Assembly (NCBI RefSeq): GCF_026130165.1
Contig: NZ_JAIHOM010000038.1
Coordinates: 1-43,440 of the forward strand
DNA: 43,440 nucleotides
Source of the DNA: Spirulina subsalsa FACHB-351
GTDB taxonomy: Bacteria > Cyanobacteriota > Cyanobacteriia > Cyanobacteriales > Spirulinaceae
Direction of reading: 5' to 3'
Shown piece after piece: positions 7,781 through 17,468 of the stretch. The stretch's first letter is position 1; every line of letters begins with the position of its first letter. Both the position numbers and the translations under genes were made by a program. The notes under the pieces are model-generated. The model ran no database searches and was not told the origin of the DNA. It saw only the letters and a list, made by a program, of their open reading frames with translations.

Positions 7781-9223
7781 ATGAGCAAAACGATTTTATT
7801 CTGGCATCGGCGCGATTTGCGTTTAACCGATCATTTAGGACTCAATCGCGCCCAACAATATAGCCAAACCCACCGATGCAAAATGATCAGTTTATTTTGC
7901 TTCGACCCTAATATATTACAACGAGATGATATTGCCCCCGCCCGTGTTGCCTACCTCATCGGTTGTTTAGCCGACCTACAACAACAGTATCAAAAACAGG
8001 GCAGTGATTTATACTTTTTCTCCGTAAAACCCCAAGAACTTTTACCCAAACTCGCCCAAACATTAAACAGTGAAGCTGTTTTTTGGACAGAAGACGTAGA
8101 ACCCTATGCCAGAAAACGAGATGAGGAAATTAAAACCCAATTAGAGCAACTGGGGATTAACGTTTTTACCGTTTGGGATCAACTTTTACACCCTCCCGGC
8201 GACATTCAAACCAAAACCGGAGAACCCTATAAAGTCTATACACCCTTTTGGAAAAACTGGCTCAAACAGCCCAAACTTGACCCCGTTGGTCTGATTCAAC
8301 CTTTAACCCCCTTAACCGACTCAGAACAGCAAATTATCCAAAAATTGGGGGCGATTTCTTTACCGACTGCCCAAGCTTTAGGCTATTCTTGGGAAAATGG
8401 TTTTTTACTCAATCCCGGCAGGAATGCCGCAGAGGAAAGACTCGCACAATTTTGTGATCAGGCGCTAGTATTCTATGACGAACAACGAAATTTTCCCGCC
8501 CTTGATGGCACATCTTTATTAAGTCCAGCCTTAAAATTTGGTGTGTTAGGAATTCGCCAAATCTGGCAACAAGCGGCAGAACTTTATAGCACAGTGCGCA
8601 GTGATGAAGCGCGCAATAATATCCAAACTTGGCAACAAGAACTTGCTTGGCGGGAATTTTATCAACACGCTTTATATTTTTTCCCAGAATTGGCAGAAGG
8701 CCCCTATCGAGAGGCCTTTCAAGATTTCCCTTGGGATAATAATGAAGACCATTTTCAAGCCTGGTGTGAGGGCAAAACAGGTTATCCCATTGTAGATGCT
8801 GCCATGCGTCAATTAAATGAAACCGGATGGATGCACAATCGTTGTCGGATGATTGTGGCCAGTTTTTTAACCAAAGATTTAATCATTGATTGGCGTTGGG
8901 GTGAAAAATACTTTATGCAAACCCTGGTTGATGGGGATTTAGCCGCGAATAATGGGGGGTGGCAGTGGAGCGCTTCGAGTGGGATGGATCCGAAACCATT
9001 ACGCATTTTTAATCCAGCTAGTCAAGCTCAAAAATTTGACCCTGAAGGGGAATATATTCGCCAATGGGTGAGAGAATTAAGTTCAGTGGATAGTGAATAT
9101 TTAGTAACGGGAAAAATCCCCAAGTCAGAACGAGAAGCTTGTGGTTATCCTGCGCCTATTGTAGACCATAAACGACAACAGGCGGAGTTTAAAGCACGCT
9201 ATAAACTTATTCGTCTGTCTTAG
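7781..9223 (+). CDS. phr: Deoxyribodipyrimidine photolyase (class I, CPD type)
   Basis: The enzyme repairs UV-induced cyclobutane pyrimidine dimers using blue light and FADH-. The 480-residue protein has the N-terminal alpha/beta antenna domain ([10 protein letters not shown], residues 5-14) and the C-terminal helical FAD domain, with the signatures [16 protein letters not shown] and [13 protein letters not shown]. Length and motifs match cyanobacterial phrA-type enzymes, which use an 8-HDF antenna. Cofactor identity is inferred from the family. The start ATG follows an AGGAACAAG stretch. The last 17 bases overlap the end of the convergent permease gene. Confidence 0.95.
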   Translation: MSKTILFWHRRDLRLTDHLGLNRAQQYSQTHRCKMISLFCFDPNILQRDDIAPARVAYLIGCLADLQQQYQKQGSDLYFFSVKPQELLPKLAQTLNSEAVFWTEDVEPYARKRDEEIKTQLEQLGINVFTVWDQLLHPPGDIQTKTGEPYKVYTPFWKNWLKQPKLDPVGLIQPLTPLTDSEQQIIQKLGAISLPTAQALGYSWENGFLLNPGRNAAEERLAQFCDQALVFYDEQRNFPALDGTSLLSPALKFGVLGIRQIWQQAAELYSTVRSDEARNNIQTWQQELAWREFYQHALYFFPELAEGPYREAFQDFPWDNNEDHFQAWCEGKTGYPIVDAAMRQLNETGWMHNRCRMIVASFLTKDLIIDWRWGEKYFMQTLVDGDLAANNGGWQWSASSGMDPKPLRIFNPASQAQKFDPEGEYIRQWVRELSSVDSEYLVTGKIPKSEREACGYPAPIVDHKRQQAEFKARYKLIRLS

Positions 9224-10307
9224 GGGTTTCGACTTGACTTAAACTAATAATGACACCAGCCACGGGAATGGCTAAAAAGACTCCTAATAATCCCGCAATT
9301 CTCGCCCCAACGAGTAGGGCAAAAAACATAATAACGGGGTTTAAGTTGATGGAGTCTTTCATAATGTGAGGCATGAGTAAGTTTTCTTCGACTTGTTGTA
9401 AGACAACACAGGTGATTAAAACTTTTACGCCGAGCCAAATTCCTTGGGGAAGTAAAATGAGAGTGACAAGACTAATGCCAAGGGTTGCCCCAATGCCGGG
9501 GATGAGGTCAAATACTCCGGCAATGACAGCTAAAATGAGACTGTAGGGGACTTTTAATAAGGCAAAGACAATTAAACAGGAAATACCAAAGAAAATGGAG
9601 AGTAGGAGTCTGCCCCAAAAAAAGCCTAAAAAGTTGTCTTGGATGGCGGTGTTAATCGGTTCTCGTAAATAGGGGGGAAACTGTTTTAAGATGAATTCCC
9701 AAATGGGCAAACCATCGAGGAGCATAAAAAAAGCAACAACGGCGATGAAAATGAGGTTAACGAGGTTATAGAGGAAGCTTTGAATGGTGGATAGTCCCAT
9801 GCCTAAACCTGCTACAATTTGGTCTTGTAGTTGGTCTTCAATGGCGCTGACGTTGGCTCTGATGTTCCAGTTTGCGAGTAGATTTTGTAATTCATCTAGG
9901 ACTTCACTGAGGGATTCTAACCATTCGGGAGATTGACTTAAAAGTTGTTCGGCTTGGGCTAGGATTGTAATCCCTAGGGGAATAGTTAAACCGACAAAAA
10001 GGGCTAAAGTTAGCCCAAAAACAAGGCCGACGGCCAGGGTATGGGGGAGAATTCTTTTAAGAAATTGAACGGGATAGTTGAGTAAAAAGGCGAGGATGGC
10101 GGCGAAGGTGAAGATGATAATAACGTGTTCAAAGTAGGCTAAGAGTTCGACAATGGCCCAACCAAGGACAAAGATGAGTAGATAGCGCACCAATTGGGAA
10201 GTCTGGAGATGATTTAATAGGGCTTTCATGAAAGAAACTGGGTTTCTGGATGGGGCATCGTTTTCAATTTTCTGGTGAGGGGTTGGGTTTCGCGATCGCC
10301 GGGACAT
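9207..10307 (-). CDS. AI-2E / PerM family transporter
   Basis: This 366-residue membrane protein of the PerM/AI-2E exporter family has about eight hydrophobic helices. A charged stretch sits near residues 120-155. The family ending is present: a PGIGATLG loop, then [18 protein letters not shown] and [20 protein letters not shown]. The family includes the E. coli AI-2 exporter and Na+/H+ antiporters; the substrate here is unknown. The start at 10307 lies nine bases behind the csaB stop, implying one transcript. An alternative ATG at 10229 (MKALLNHL) would remove a 26-residue polar N-terminus that carries a HIP1 site. Confidence 0.9.
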   Translation of the reverse strand: MSRRSRNPTPHQKIENDAPSRNPVSFMKALLNHLQTSQLVRYLLIFVLGWAIVELLAYFEHVIIIFTFAAILAFLLNYPVQFLKRILPHTLAVGLVFGLTLALFVGLTIPLGITILAQAEQLLSQSPEWLESLSEVLDELQNLLANWNIRANVSAIEDQLQDQIVAGLGMGLSTIQSFLYNLVNLIFIAVVAFFMLLDGLPIWEFILKQFPPYLREPINTAIQDNFLGFFWGRLLLSIFFGISCLIVFALLKVPYSLILAVIAGVFDLIPGIGATLGISLVTLILLPQGIWLGVKVLITCVVLQQVEENLLMPHIMKDSINLNPVIMFFALLVGARIAGLLGVFLAIPVAGVIISLSQVETPKTDE

Positions 10308-10316
10308 TACGGGACA

Positions 10317-11384
10317 TTAATTGATGACTTGCCAGAGTAGTTGTTGATGAAGGCAAGCGGCATCACGGAGGGCTTGAATTTTGTTAGGACTTAGGGGGGT
10401 TTTGGCGTGATAATGGGTGAGCCATGTTTCATAGAGGGTGTCGGGATTGTCGGGGAGTTGGCTTAATTCCCAGCCGGGGAGATTTAAGCTGTGCATAAGT
10501 TGGGTGACTTTAGGATCATAGCTGAGGGCGAAACAGGGGGAGGATTGGGCGGCGGCCATGATGAGGGTATGGAGTCGCATTCCGATGGTGAATTGTACTT
10601 GGTTGAAGAGTCCTTTAAGTTGCCGGGGATCTTCTAGGGTGAGGATTTGATGCTTTCCGGGGAGTTGGGGGGCGATCGCCTCGGCTAAGGGCAAGTCTTG
10701 GCTTTTTTGGAAGGGGACGAATAGGATCAGGCTCTCTGTGGTAGCTTGCAGGCGCGCTAAGGCTTGGGAGAGGTGTTGTAGACGTTTTTGGGTCAAGGTG
10801 GGGTGAGGACGCAAATTAACGGCAATAATGGGGGAATCTAGGGAGACGGGGGGGGCGGTGGCCTCTAAGGCCCAAACGGGATCGGGAGCAAGGGCGGCAT
10901 TGATCCCCCACTGGCTGAGGAGTTGGGCCGAGGCGGCATCCCTTACGCTGATGGCATGACAGCCTTGTAAGACTTGCCGGGTCAGCCATTGGGTAAAGGG
11001 ACGCTTGAGGGGGCCGATGCCTTGGGCCCAGGCGATGGTTTTGAGGCCTCGTTGCTGGGCGAGCGCCATTAAACCCCCATAATAGATGGGGCTGGCTAAA
11101 CTGGTGACATCCTGCATTAAGCTGCCTCCCCCCCAGATGAAGTAATCGGATTGCTGTAGGCAGTCTAGGATTCTAAAGGCGGAGGTGCGATCGCAGGTTT
11201 GAACCTGATATCGTTTAAAGGTGTCTTGGGGATTGCCCGACATCACAATGGGCTGCACGGTGGGGGGTAACATTTGTAAGAGGGTGGCGAGTAGGGCTTC
11301 ATCGCCTCCGTTGCCTTTGCCGTAATAGCCGCATAGAATGGCCTTAGAATGTGTTGCGGTGCGATCGCCCATAAGTTCCCCCAT
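10317..11384 (-). CDS. csaB: Polysaccharide pyruvyl transferase CsaB
   Basis: CsaB adds a pyruvyl ketal to secondary cell-wall polysaccharide, creating the ligand for SLH-domain proteins. In cyanobacteria SLH proteins such as Slr1841-type porins bind the pyruvylated wall polymer. The 355-residue protein has the N-terminal GYYGKGNGGDEA motif (19-30), WAQGIGP in the centre, and the C-terminal IGMRLHTLIMAAAQ substrate/PEP region. Length and motifs are typical. The start could be the second Met (MGDRTATHSK), four codons in. The permease gene follows directly. Confidence 0.93.
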   Translation of the reverse strand: MGELMGDRTATHSKAILCGYYGKGNGGDEALLATLLQMLPPTVQPIVMSGNPQDTFKRYQVQTCDRTSAFRILDCLQQSDYFIWGGGSLMQDVTSLASPIYYGGLMALAQQRGLKTIAWAQGIGPLKRPFTQWLTRQVLQGCHAISVRDAASAQLLSQWGINAALAPDPVWALEATAPPVSLDSPIIAVNLRPHPTLTQKRLQHLSQALARLQATTESLILFVPFQKSQDLPLAEAIAPQLPGKHQILTLEDPRQLKGLFNQVQFTIGMRLHTLIMAAAQSSPCFALSYDPKVTQLMHSLNLPGWELSQLPDNPDTLYETWLTHYHAKTPLSPNKIQALRDAACLHQQLLWQVIN

Positions 11385-11398
11385 CTCAAGTAATCTCG

Positions 11399-11404
11399 TA
11401 TAAT
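11399..11404 (+). promoter_or_regulatory. Possible -10 box upstream of the 11547 gene
   Basis: A perfect TATAAT hexamer lies between the divergent csaB and the hypothetical gene. No good -35 box is seen at the proper distance, so this is tentative. Confidence 0.3.
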
Positions 11405-11546
11405 GTAGGGAGGGATGCTGTTGATGTCAATGTTTGAGTATTAACAGCGTTTGAGTGCTAACGGCTCATAGCCCGACTGATTCCTCCCCTCCCGCCTGCT
11501 CCCCCTATTGTGTTTTCTTAACTCCTTTCTCCTTCACTTCTCGATC

Positions 11547-12062
11547 ATGTCTAACTTCATTATTTGGGAACATAACAGCACAGATATCCACAATTCAGAA
11601 GTCTTTCTTCAGGTTAAACAGTGGTGGGAAAGTTTAGCCGGACAAGAGATGATCTTTGCTCAACGTTTGCTTTCTTCTTCTGAGTCCGTTCAGGATTTAG
11701 ATTGGTCGCCCCAACGCTTTGATGAGACTGTCACCCTCACCAATACTCGCGTTGGTGGGATTACTTTATATTGGTCTAAACAAGAGGAAGAATTTGAACA
11801 TAGTATTACCCTGCGTAAGCTAGAATTTCATCCGGGTCGTCAGGAACTCTACATTTATTCTCAAGCACAACAGCAATTAGTGATTCGGGTTTCTGCTCCC
11901 ACAATTCAGTACAATACCATCACCTTAACTAAACCCAATATCGCCGGGGCAAAGTTGGGAGCAAATACTGTGATTTTATTTCAAGATCCCACAGAACAGT
12001 TAGAGTTAAAAGTCACGTTAGATACAGTGGCAGTGGAAAAACTCCGTCACATTTTAAGTTGA
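11547..12062 (+). CDS. Hypothetical protein, 171 residues
   Basis: I do not recognise the family. The ATG at 11547 (MSNFIIWEHNS) is chosen over an in-frame ATG at 11508, whose extra residues look like translated leader. The protein is soluble and acidic, with no signal peptide. It appears mainly beta in its second half, with alternating hydrophobic residues such as TVTLTNTRVGGITLYWS and LELKVTLDTVAVEKL. It ends close to a hairpin at 12134-12155. Codon use is like its neighbours, so it is probably a real cyanobacterial gene. Confidence 0.7.
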   Translation: MSNFIIWEHNSTDIHNSEVFLQVKQWWESLAGQEMIFAQRLLSSSESVQDLDWSPQRFDETVTLTNTRVGGITLYWSKQEEEFEHSITLRKLEFHPGRQELYIYSQAQQQLVIRVSAPTIQYNTITLTKPNIAGAKLGANTVILFQDPTEQLELKVTLDTVAVEKLRHILS

Positions 12063-12133
12063 TTTTTGGTTAAGTGAGTTTTTGGCGAATTTCTAGCTCA
12101 ACCCCATTGAATCGACTAAGGAGAGTTAATCAT

Positions 12134-12155
12134 GATAGGTTGATCCCAACCTATC
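12134..12155 (+). terminator. Hairpin between the hypothetical gene and the response regulator
   Basis: GATAGGTTG (12134-12142) and CAACCTATC (12147-12155) form a perfect 9-bp stem with a 4-base loop. It is followed by a pyrimidine-rich CTCTTCTCG but no long U-run. It may be a terminator or a transcript-stabilising element. Confidence 0.45.
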
Positions 12156-12294
12156 TCTTCTCGTCTCTGAACTTGTCTCTCTCCGAAATTTCCACATTGT
12201 CAACTCCTGTATAAATCAGGTAATGTGATTGCCTGTTCTCTCCAGTCCGTGAAAACTAACCCTAAGTGATGTAGCATTTCCGTAAAAGTAATCA

Positions 12295-12681
12295 ATGAGC
12301 AATAAAACCCTATTAGTGATTGATGATGAAGAACGTATTCTCGAAGTCGTAAAAGCCTGTTTAGAAGACTTAGGAGGCTGGAACACAATTACAGTCCAAT
12401 CCAGTCAAGAAGGATTACAACGGCTGGATACGGATTCCTTTGATGCTATTCTCCTAGACATTTCCATGCCAGATTTAGATGGCTTTCAATTTTTCGATCA
12501 ATTGCAACAAAACGACAGTCGTAGCCAAACACCTGTTATTCTGTTAACGGCGAAAGCCTTGCCGGAGGATCGGGAGAAGTTCGCACAGATGGGGATTGCT
12601 GGGGTAATCACGAAACCGTTTAATCCCTTGACGTTGTGCGATCGCGTTGCCGATTTTTTAGGCTGGGATGTTTCGGTGTGA
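12295..12681 (+). CDS. Single-domain response regulator
   Basis: The 128-residue protein is a lone receiver domain. The acidic pair Asp10-Asp11, phosphoacceptor Asp55 in LLDISMPD, Thr85 and Lys107 in TKPFN are all present. There is no output domain, so it probably passes phosphate or binds a partner protein. It faces the GGDEF-type regulator across a 337-base gap. Its kinase is not evident nearby. Confidence 0.93.
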   Translation: MSNKTLLVIDDEERILEVVKACLEDLGGWNTITVQSSQEGLQRLDTDSFDAILLDISMPDLDGFQFFDQLQQNDSRSQTPVILLTAKALPEDREKFAQMGIAGVITKPFNPLTLCDRVADFLGWDVSV

Positions 12682-12791
12682 ACTAGAAAATTTTCCCCTT
12701 CTGGCTCAGTCCTCATATTTTCCTTATTTTTTGCTGCTACAGTGAAACTGCAATCGGGAGAAGTGAGTGTACAACTCAAAGAACTGATCAA

Positions 12792-12861
12792 AAGACAAGA
12801 CGGTGATTGTTTGCCGTGAGGTGTTCCTATACATGGGGTGTAGTTCGCCCGTACTTGTCTT
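12792..12861 (+). ncRNA. Candidate structured RNA element
   Basis: AAGACAAG (12792-12799) and CTTGTCTT (12854-12861) are perfectly complementary, and inner CGG/CCG pairs extend the stem around about 45 bases. It lies in the 337-base non-coding gap after the response regulator, upstream of a terminator at 12938-12988. The strand is inferred from that terminator. It resembles no RNA family I can name and could be a 3' UTR structure. Confidence 0.35.
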
Positions 12862-12937
12862 TCAGATTGATCCCTTGAACGCTTGAATCCTTCCCTTTTG
12901 ATTTGATCCCATACCCCAACTGATCTGATTCCCTCAC

Positions 12938-12988
12938 AGAGTCCGTGCTAGATAAGCCTCCTAAGAGCGATGCGGACTCTATTTTATT
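12938..12988 (+). terminator. Terminator-like hairpin downstream of the response regulator
   Basis: AGAGTCCG (12938-12945) pairs with CGGACTCT (12973-12980) around a 27-base loop, followed by ATTTTATT. The U-rich tract is on the plus strand, so it would end transcripts from the response regulator or from a small RNA in the gap. Confidence 0.55.
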
Positions 12989-13018
12989 GGAAGTTAAATC
13001 CAGAGAATTGATGGCTGA

Positions 13019-14497
13019 TTACTGTTCAGTGACTTGAACAGGACAAGATTGAGCGATCGCAATACAATTACGTCCTAACTCTTTCGCTTGATACATGGCC
13101 TCATCAGCACTTTGAATTAACTGTTCAGGCAGGGCATTGCCACAAGGATATAAAGTTGCTACCCCTAAACTCATTGTTACCCAACGACTCACCGAAGATA
13201 ACAAATGGGGAATTTCTAAATTGCGCACCGCTTGTTGAATCCCATGAGCCACTCGTAAGGCTCCCTGTAAATTAGTATTGGGCAAAATAATCGCAAATTC
13301 TTCCCCCCCATAGCGTGCCACTAAATCACTCGGACGCTGTACGCTACTCTCCATCACTTTAGCCACACGACATAAACAATCATCTCCCTGTTGATGCCCA
13401 TAACAATCATTGTAAAGTTTGAAATGGTCTACATCACACATAATCAAAGAAATCGCCGACTGTTCCCGTCTAGAACGCTTCCATTGTTGTTGTAAATAGT
13501 AATCAAATTGACGACGATTGGCAATTTGGGTTAAGCCATCAATGGCCACTAAACGCTGAAGTTTTTCGTTAAAACGTTCTAGCTTTTGGTAGAGTTGGGC
13601 TTGATGAATGGCAATGGCTAATTGAATAGTCACCTGCTTTAACAAATCAATCTCCCACTCTTGCCACTGACGGGCTTGGAAACATTGATGAACAGAGAGC
13701 AAACCCCACAACTCCTGTTCTAAAACAATGGGAACTAATACCACGGCTCGAATCTGATGCTGTTCAAAATCTCTCAGATCCTCTAAATTTAATCCCACCT
13801 GTTTTACATCATGCAGGGCTATTTTACTATCCGCTTCAATCGGTAAAAATAAAAGGGGAGAAAAATAACAGTTATTAAAGGATTGATGCAGTAAAGAAGG
13901 AGCATTACTAACAACGGATTCGGCAATAAAATGAGAGTAGCCCGACAGAGAAAATTTATAAATCGCCGCTTGATCTACTCCTAGAAAATGCCGAATTTCT
14001 ATGACTGTTGTTTCTAAAATAACCGACAGTTCTAAGGAAGCATGAATCCGTCTAGCAATTTCAACTAACAATTGTTCCCGTCGTCTTTGTTGGCGCACAG
14101 TCTCCAAAATTTGCGCCCGTTCAATCGCATAGCGAATTCCCCGCACTAATCGTTCCCCCAAATATTCTCCCTTGACAAAATAATCCTGCGCGCCTTCCCG
14201 CAGAGCTTGTAATGCTAACTGATCATCTTTAACTCCGGTTAAAACGACAACCGGAATATTAGGGAAAGTTTTTTGAATTTTCTTGAGGGCTTGTAGTTCT
14301 TGATTTTGGGGCAACAGTAAATCTAAAATAATAGCATCAAAAGCATCTTGATGTAAAAGAATAAAAGATGATTTTAGATCAGTAACATGGTTGATTAAAA
14401 ACTCATTCGGTGCTATATTACTTAAGGATGTTTTTAAAAAAAGAGCATCCGTTTGGCTATCTTCAATTAATAAAATCTTGAAAGCAGAAGGATTCAT
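13019..14497 (-). CDS. Response regulator diguanylate cyclase (REC-GAF-GGDEF)
   Basis: The 492-residue protein would make cyclic di-GMP under two-component control. The REC domain (about 5-125) has Glu12/Asp13, phosphoacceptor Asp59, Thr87 and Lys109. A GAF domain follows (about 145-300), ending in a phytochrome-like LLSVHQC strand. The GGDEF domain (about 315-485) has metal ligand Asp355 (CDVDHF) and an intact GGEEF active site at 397-401. The inhibitory I-site RxxD is present (RPSD, 388-391), exactly five residues upstream, so product feedback is expected. A matching kinase is not visible nearby. Confidence 0.95.
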   Translation of the reverse strand: MNPSAFKILLIEDSQTDALFLKTSLSNIAPNEFLINHVTDLKSSFILLHQDAFDAIILDLLLPQNQELQALKKIQKTFPNIPVVVLTGVKDDQLALQALREGAQDYFVKGEYLGERLVRGIRYAIERAQILETVRQQRRREQLLVEIARRIHASLELSVILETTVIEIRHFLGVDQAAIYKFSLSGYSHFIAESVVSNAPSLLHQSFNNCYFSPLLFLPIEADSKIALHDVKQVGLNLEDLRDFEQHQIRAVVLVPIVLEQELWGLLSVHQCFQARQWQEWEIDLLKQVTIQLAIAIHQAQLYQKLERFNEKLQRLVAIDGLTQIANRRQFDYYLQQQWKRSRREQSAISLIMCDVDHFKLYNDCYGHQQGDDCLCRVAKVMESSVQRPSDLVARYGGEEFAIILPNTNLQGALRVAHGIQQAVRNLEIPHLLSSVSRWVTMSLGVATLYPCGNALPEQLIQSADEAMYQAKELGRNCIAIAQSCPVQVTEQ

Positions 14498-14569
14498 TCC
14501 CTAGATCCGGTAGTTTCATCAAGTTAAGAAAAGAGCAACTCAATTAAAAGTTAGGACTCTTATTTCATT

Positions 14570-14599
14570 TTGACTGAAATTTTAGACTTCTGCCATAAT
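14570..14599 (+). promoter_or_regulatory. Sigma-70-type promoter of the 14691 gene
   Basis: TTGACT (14570-14575) and CATAAT (14594-14599) are 18 bases apart, giving a leader of about 85 bases. The leader contains a C-rich/G-rich hairpin (about 14649-14673) just before the GGAGG ribosome site at 14680-14684. Confidence 0.55.
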
Positions 14600-14690
14600 G
14601 GTCAGCAATTTCTAAAATAAGCTAAAATCTTGAATCTTGAAGTCAAAAGCCCCACTCCACTAGCGGGATGGGGTTTGTCGGAGGAAGATT

Positions 14691-15380
14691 ATGAGGCGAA
14701 ACATCAAGTTATTGTGGATTGGCTTAGAACTGTTGAGCTTATTCGTGGCAGGAGAGGTCATACTGGGAACGAGACGTTCCGCCAACGCCCAAAGTTATCC
14801 CCCCTGTCGTCCTCCTGAGTCGGAAGCTTATATTATTTTGGCACGGACTCCCTCTTGGAGTGAACAGGATTTATTGCGTCGGACTGTTCCCCGCGCTGAG
14901 AATTTAACAACTCAAAATTTAACGGTGTGTGTGCATCGGGGGGAGATTATGACTCGTCTGGGAGGATTTCAAAACCTGACGACCAGTGAGCAGTGGGGGC
15001 GGTATTTGCAGGAGGTGGTGGGGCTGGATGTCGTGATTGTCCGGTCCCAGCATTCGACCCCAACAAGCCCAGCCAGCCCCTTTCCCCCGGCATCAGGGAG
15101 TTTTGCGCCTCCTCCCCCCTCCCTGAACTCGGTTTCTGGTGGGGGATATATGGTGCTGGTGGACTATGGCAACCGTCCTGAACTAGCAGAGCAGTTGCGC
15201 CGCTTTCTTCAGAGGGATGTGGGGTTAGTGTCTTATTTCTCCCGTCCCTATTTATTGGCGGGCTATAGCGAAAGCCCGGAGGAGGCTGAGGCTTTGTTGC
15301 GACGTTTGCGCGATCGCAGTTTTTCGGCCATCATTGTTGAGAGCCGTCAGGTAGTGGTTTTAACCCCACGGGTCAATTAG
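14691..15380 (+). CDS. Secreted protein with two SPOR-like repeats
   Basis: The 229-residue protein starts with a signal peptide (MRRNIKLLW, hydrophobic core, cleavage probably after SANAQ). Two related alpha/beta repeats follow: one around residues 45-120 (YIILARTPS...VVIVRSQHS) and one around 150-225 (YMVLVDYGN...VVLTPRV). A Pro/Ser-rich linker separates them. This pattern resembles SPOR-like domains that bind septal peptidoglycan, but the match is by shape only. GGAGG six bases upstream fixes the start. A bidirectional terminator follows. Confidence 0.7.
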   Translation: MRRNIKLLWIGLELLSLFVAGEVILGTRRSANAQSYPPCRPPESEAYIILARTPSWSEQDLLRRTVPRAENLTTQNLTVCVHRGEIMTRLGGFQNLTTSEQWGRYLQEVVGLDVVIVRSQHSTPTSPASPFPPASGSFAPPPPSLNSVSGGGYMVLVDYGNRPELAEQLRRFLQRDVGLVSYFSRPYLLAGYSESPEEAEALLRRLRDRSFSAIIVESRQVVVLTPRVN

Positions 15381-15387
15381 TGAATAA

Positions 15388-15419
15388 CCCACACTAACCA
15401 AGCACGGGTCTGGTGTGGG
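15388..15419. terminator. Hairpin shared by convergent genes
   Basis: CCCACAC (15388-15394) pairs with GTGTGGG (15413-15419) in the 54-base gap between the convergent SPOR-like and DUF212 genes. It probably ends both transcripts. U-runs are weak on either side. Confidence 0.6.
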
Positions 15420-15434
15420 CTTCTCGGTTTCTAG

Positions 15435-15890
15435 CTAAAAATAACTTTCCACCACCAAAGCAATACAAATCCCTAGGGTGAGTCCAGCCAGGACCTGAAC
15501 AGGGGTGTGGCCTAACAGTTCTTTTAACCGTTCCTCGCTCACTTCCTGATCTTCTTGTAACATCTCATCAATAATTTGATTGAGAATCCGCGCTTGTTTC
15601 CCCACCGCTTGACGGACTCCTGCGGCATCATACATCACAATCACCGCGAAGAGACAGGCGATCGCGAAATCGGTACTCGCCCAGCCTTGATTTTGCCCTA
15701 CCCCGGTCGCCAAGGCCGCCACTAAGGCCGAGTGGGCGCTGGGCATTCCTCCGGTGCTAAATAACGTCCGATAGTTGACGGTGCCATCCTGAATCAAGCC
15801 AATAATCGCCTTGAGACATTGGGCAATCAGACAGGCTGCGATCGCCGCTATTAAAACATGATTTCCCAAAATTTCGCCAAAATCCTGCAT
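15435..15890 (-). CDS. Divergent PAP2 family protein (DUF212)
   Basis: This is a 151-residue membrane protein of the DUF212 family, distantly related to PAP2/vanadium haloperoxidase phosphatases. GGMPSAHSALV is the characteristic motif, and DAAGVRQAVGKQA follows. Three or four hydrophobic helices are seen. The ATG at 15890 (MQDFGEIL) matches family starts; the frame is open further upstream to 15983 but that part is polar and atypical. It lies 73 bases behind crtE, an arrangement I recall as common in cyanobacteria. A role in prenyl-diphosphate or lipid chemistry is plausible but unproven. Confidence 0.88.
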   Translation of the reverse strand: MQDFGEILGNHVLIAAIAACLIAQCLKAIIGLIQDGTVNYRTLFSTGGMPSAHSALVAALATGVGQNQGWASTDFAIACLFAVIVMYDAAGVRQAVGKQARILNQIIDEMLQEDQEVSEERLKELLGHTPVQVLAGLTLGICIALVVESYF

Positions 15891-15963
15891 GGTTGGTTCT
15901 TTATCGTTCGTCGTCCGGTTTGAGAAACATGGCTCAAAAATAACACCCTGCACCAATTCTCCG

Positions 15964-16890
15964 TTAGTTTTTGCGCTCCACAAAGAACCGGGCTAAAGCC
16001 CGCAGAGGGTCGGCTTTCGCGTCATAATTGGCCAAGGCTGCGATCGCCTCATCAATTAACCGTTGGGCTTGGGTCCGTGACTCCTCAATCCCCCACAAAC
16101 TAGGATAGGTCACCTTTTGAGCCGCCAAATCCTTCCCAGCCGTCTTGCCCAACTCCTCTTGAGTCGAGGTAATGTCGAGAATATCATCCACAATCTGGAA
16201 CGCTAGCCCAATATTTTTGGCATAGCGCGAGAGGCGTTGTAAATCCCCCTCCCCAGCCCCAGCAATCAGCGCCCCACAGATCACACAGGCCTCCAGCAAC
16301 GCCCCCGTTTTGTGGGTATGGATAAAGGTCAAAGTATCCACCGTAATATCCGCCTTGCCTTCCGACTCCAAATCCACCACCTGACCGCCTACCAAGCCCC
16401 CAGCCCCTGACGCATGAGCTAAATGCGCGATCGCCTTTAACACCCGTTCCGGCGGTACCCCTTCCGTTTGGCTAGCCATCAACTCAAACGCATAGGCCAA
16501 CAGGGCATCCCCCGCCAAAATCGCCATATCCTCCCCGAAAACCTTATGATTCGTCAGTTTTCCCCGTCGATAGTCATCATTATCCATCGCGGGCAAGTCA
16601 TCATGAATCAAAGACATCGTATGAATAACTTCCATGGCGCAGGCCGTCGGCATCGCCATCTCCTGCGTTCCCCCCAACAGCGTGCAAGTCGCCAAACACA
16701 AAGTCGGCCGCAGTCGTTTTCCCCCCGCCAACAGCGAGTAGCGCATTGCCTTATAAATCGTGGGCGGATCCGTAATAGGCAGCAACTGGTCTAACGCTTG
16801 TTCTACCCTGATTTTCTGCTCTGCCAGATACCCAGCCAAATCAAACGCGCTGTCTTCAGAAATGGCGATTTTCCCGTCCGTCGTTACCAT
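15964..16890 (-). CDS. crtE: Geranylgeranyl diphosphate synthase
   Basis: CrtE condenses IPP with allylic diphosphates to C20 GGPP, feeding carotenoids, chlorophyll phytol tails and quinones. The 308-residue all-helical protein has the first Asp-rich motif DDLPAMD at 97-103 and the second DDILD at 235-239. GGKRLRP (56-62) binds IPP. The start [10 protein letters not shown] is conventional. An IS200/605 right end lies only about 70 bases upstream, so its promoter region borders the wrecked mobile locus. Confidence 0.96.
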   Translation of the reverse strand: MVTTDGKIAISEDSAFDLAGYLAEQKIRVEQALDQLLPITDPPTIYKAMRYSLLAGGKRLRPTLCLATCTLLGGTQEMAMPTACAMEVIHTMSLIHDDLPAMDNDDYRRGKLTNHKVFGEDMAILAGDALLAYAFELMASQTEGVPPERVLKAIAHLAHASGAGGLVGGQVVDLESEGKADITVDTLTFIHTHKTGALLEACVICGALIAGAGEGDLQRLSRYAKNIGLAFQIVDDILDITSTQEELGKTAGKDLAAQKVTYPSLWGIEESRTQAQRLIDEAIAALANYDAKADPLRALARFFVERKN

Positions 16891-16960
16891 GCCCTACCTT
16901 TTTAAGCCAACAAACTGCTCTCATTATTGTATCAGCAGGAGGGAACTTGGGTCGGAGATT

Positions 16961-16996
16961 GACATACTCCCCGGCGTGAACGCGCGGGGATTCTTG
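16961..16996 (-). repeat. Right end of an IS200/IS605 element
   Basis: GACATACTCCCCGGCG...CGCGGGGATTCTTG forms a CCCC-rich hairpin (about 16969-16990). This is the typical end behind a tnpB gene, which here terminates at 17007 on the minus strand. The cognate left end and the 5' part of tnpB are missing. Confidence 0.8.
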
Positions 16997-17006
16997 ACAC
17001 ATCATT

Positions 17007-17468
17007 TCAACTTGCTACCGAAGTAGTCTTACGGTCGATCCGTGTCCGTTTAGAGTCGTGGCAATGCCCTATCCCGACTTTGTTTATATTTTTCGCTGCA
17101 TTTTCATCTCGGTCGTGTTCAGTTCCACAATTTAAACACTGAACTGACCGAATTTTTAAATCAAGCTTGCCCCATTTGTAACCGCACTCAGAGCAGACCT
17201 GACTTGTTGGTTCCCATGGGTTAATCACAACAAACTCACGGCTGTACTTCTGTGATTTAGCTTCACATAACGCTCTAAACTCTCTCCAGCCTTGTTGACT
17301 TATTACCCGTGAAAGTTTGCGGTTTTTAATCATTCCCGATACATTCAAATCTTCTAAGATAATAGTTTGATTTTCACGAACAACCTTAGTAGATAGTTTA
17401 TGCAGGAAGTCTTTACGGGTGTCTGCGATTTTATTATGCAATTTGGCTATTTGAATTCGAGTTTTGTT
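17007..17468 (-). pseudogene. tnpB: TnpB fragment (IS200/IS605), 5'-truncated
   Basis: This is the C-terminal part of the RNA-guided nuclease TnpB. The RuvC-II Glu (IILEDLNVSGM), the four-Cys zinc ribbon (CSEC...CLNC) and the RuvC-III Asp (HDRDENAAKNI) are all present. The N-terminal wedge, guide-RNA-binding region and RuvC-I Asp are gone. The reading frame runs to the IS66 boundary at 17468 without a start. The right-end hairpin lies behind the stop. The element has therefore lost its left half and cannot make a working nuclease. Confidence 0.9.
17461..17468. repeat. Left target-site-like octamer of IS66
   Basis: GTTTTGTT at 17461-17468 and GTTTTGTC at 18987-18994 flank the IS66 element directly, matching at 7 of 8 bases. 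IS66 elements make 8-bp target duplications. One copy belongs to tnpB and the other to the cyclase gene. Confidence 0.65.

Noticed and set aside
9207-9223. 17-base overlap of photolyase and permease genes as a regulatory feature
   Set aside because: Short convergent overlaps are common and no terminator or conserved structure was seen there.
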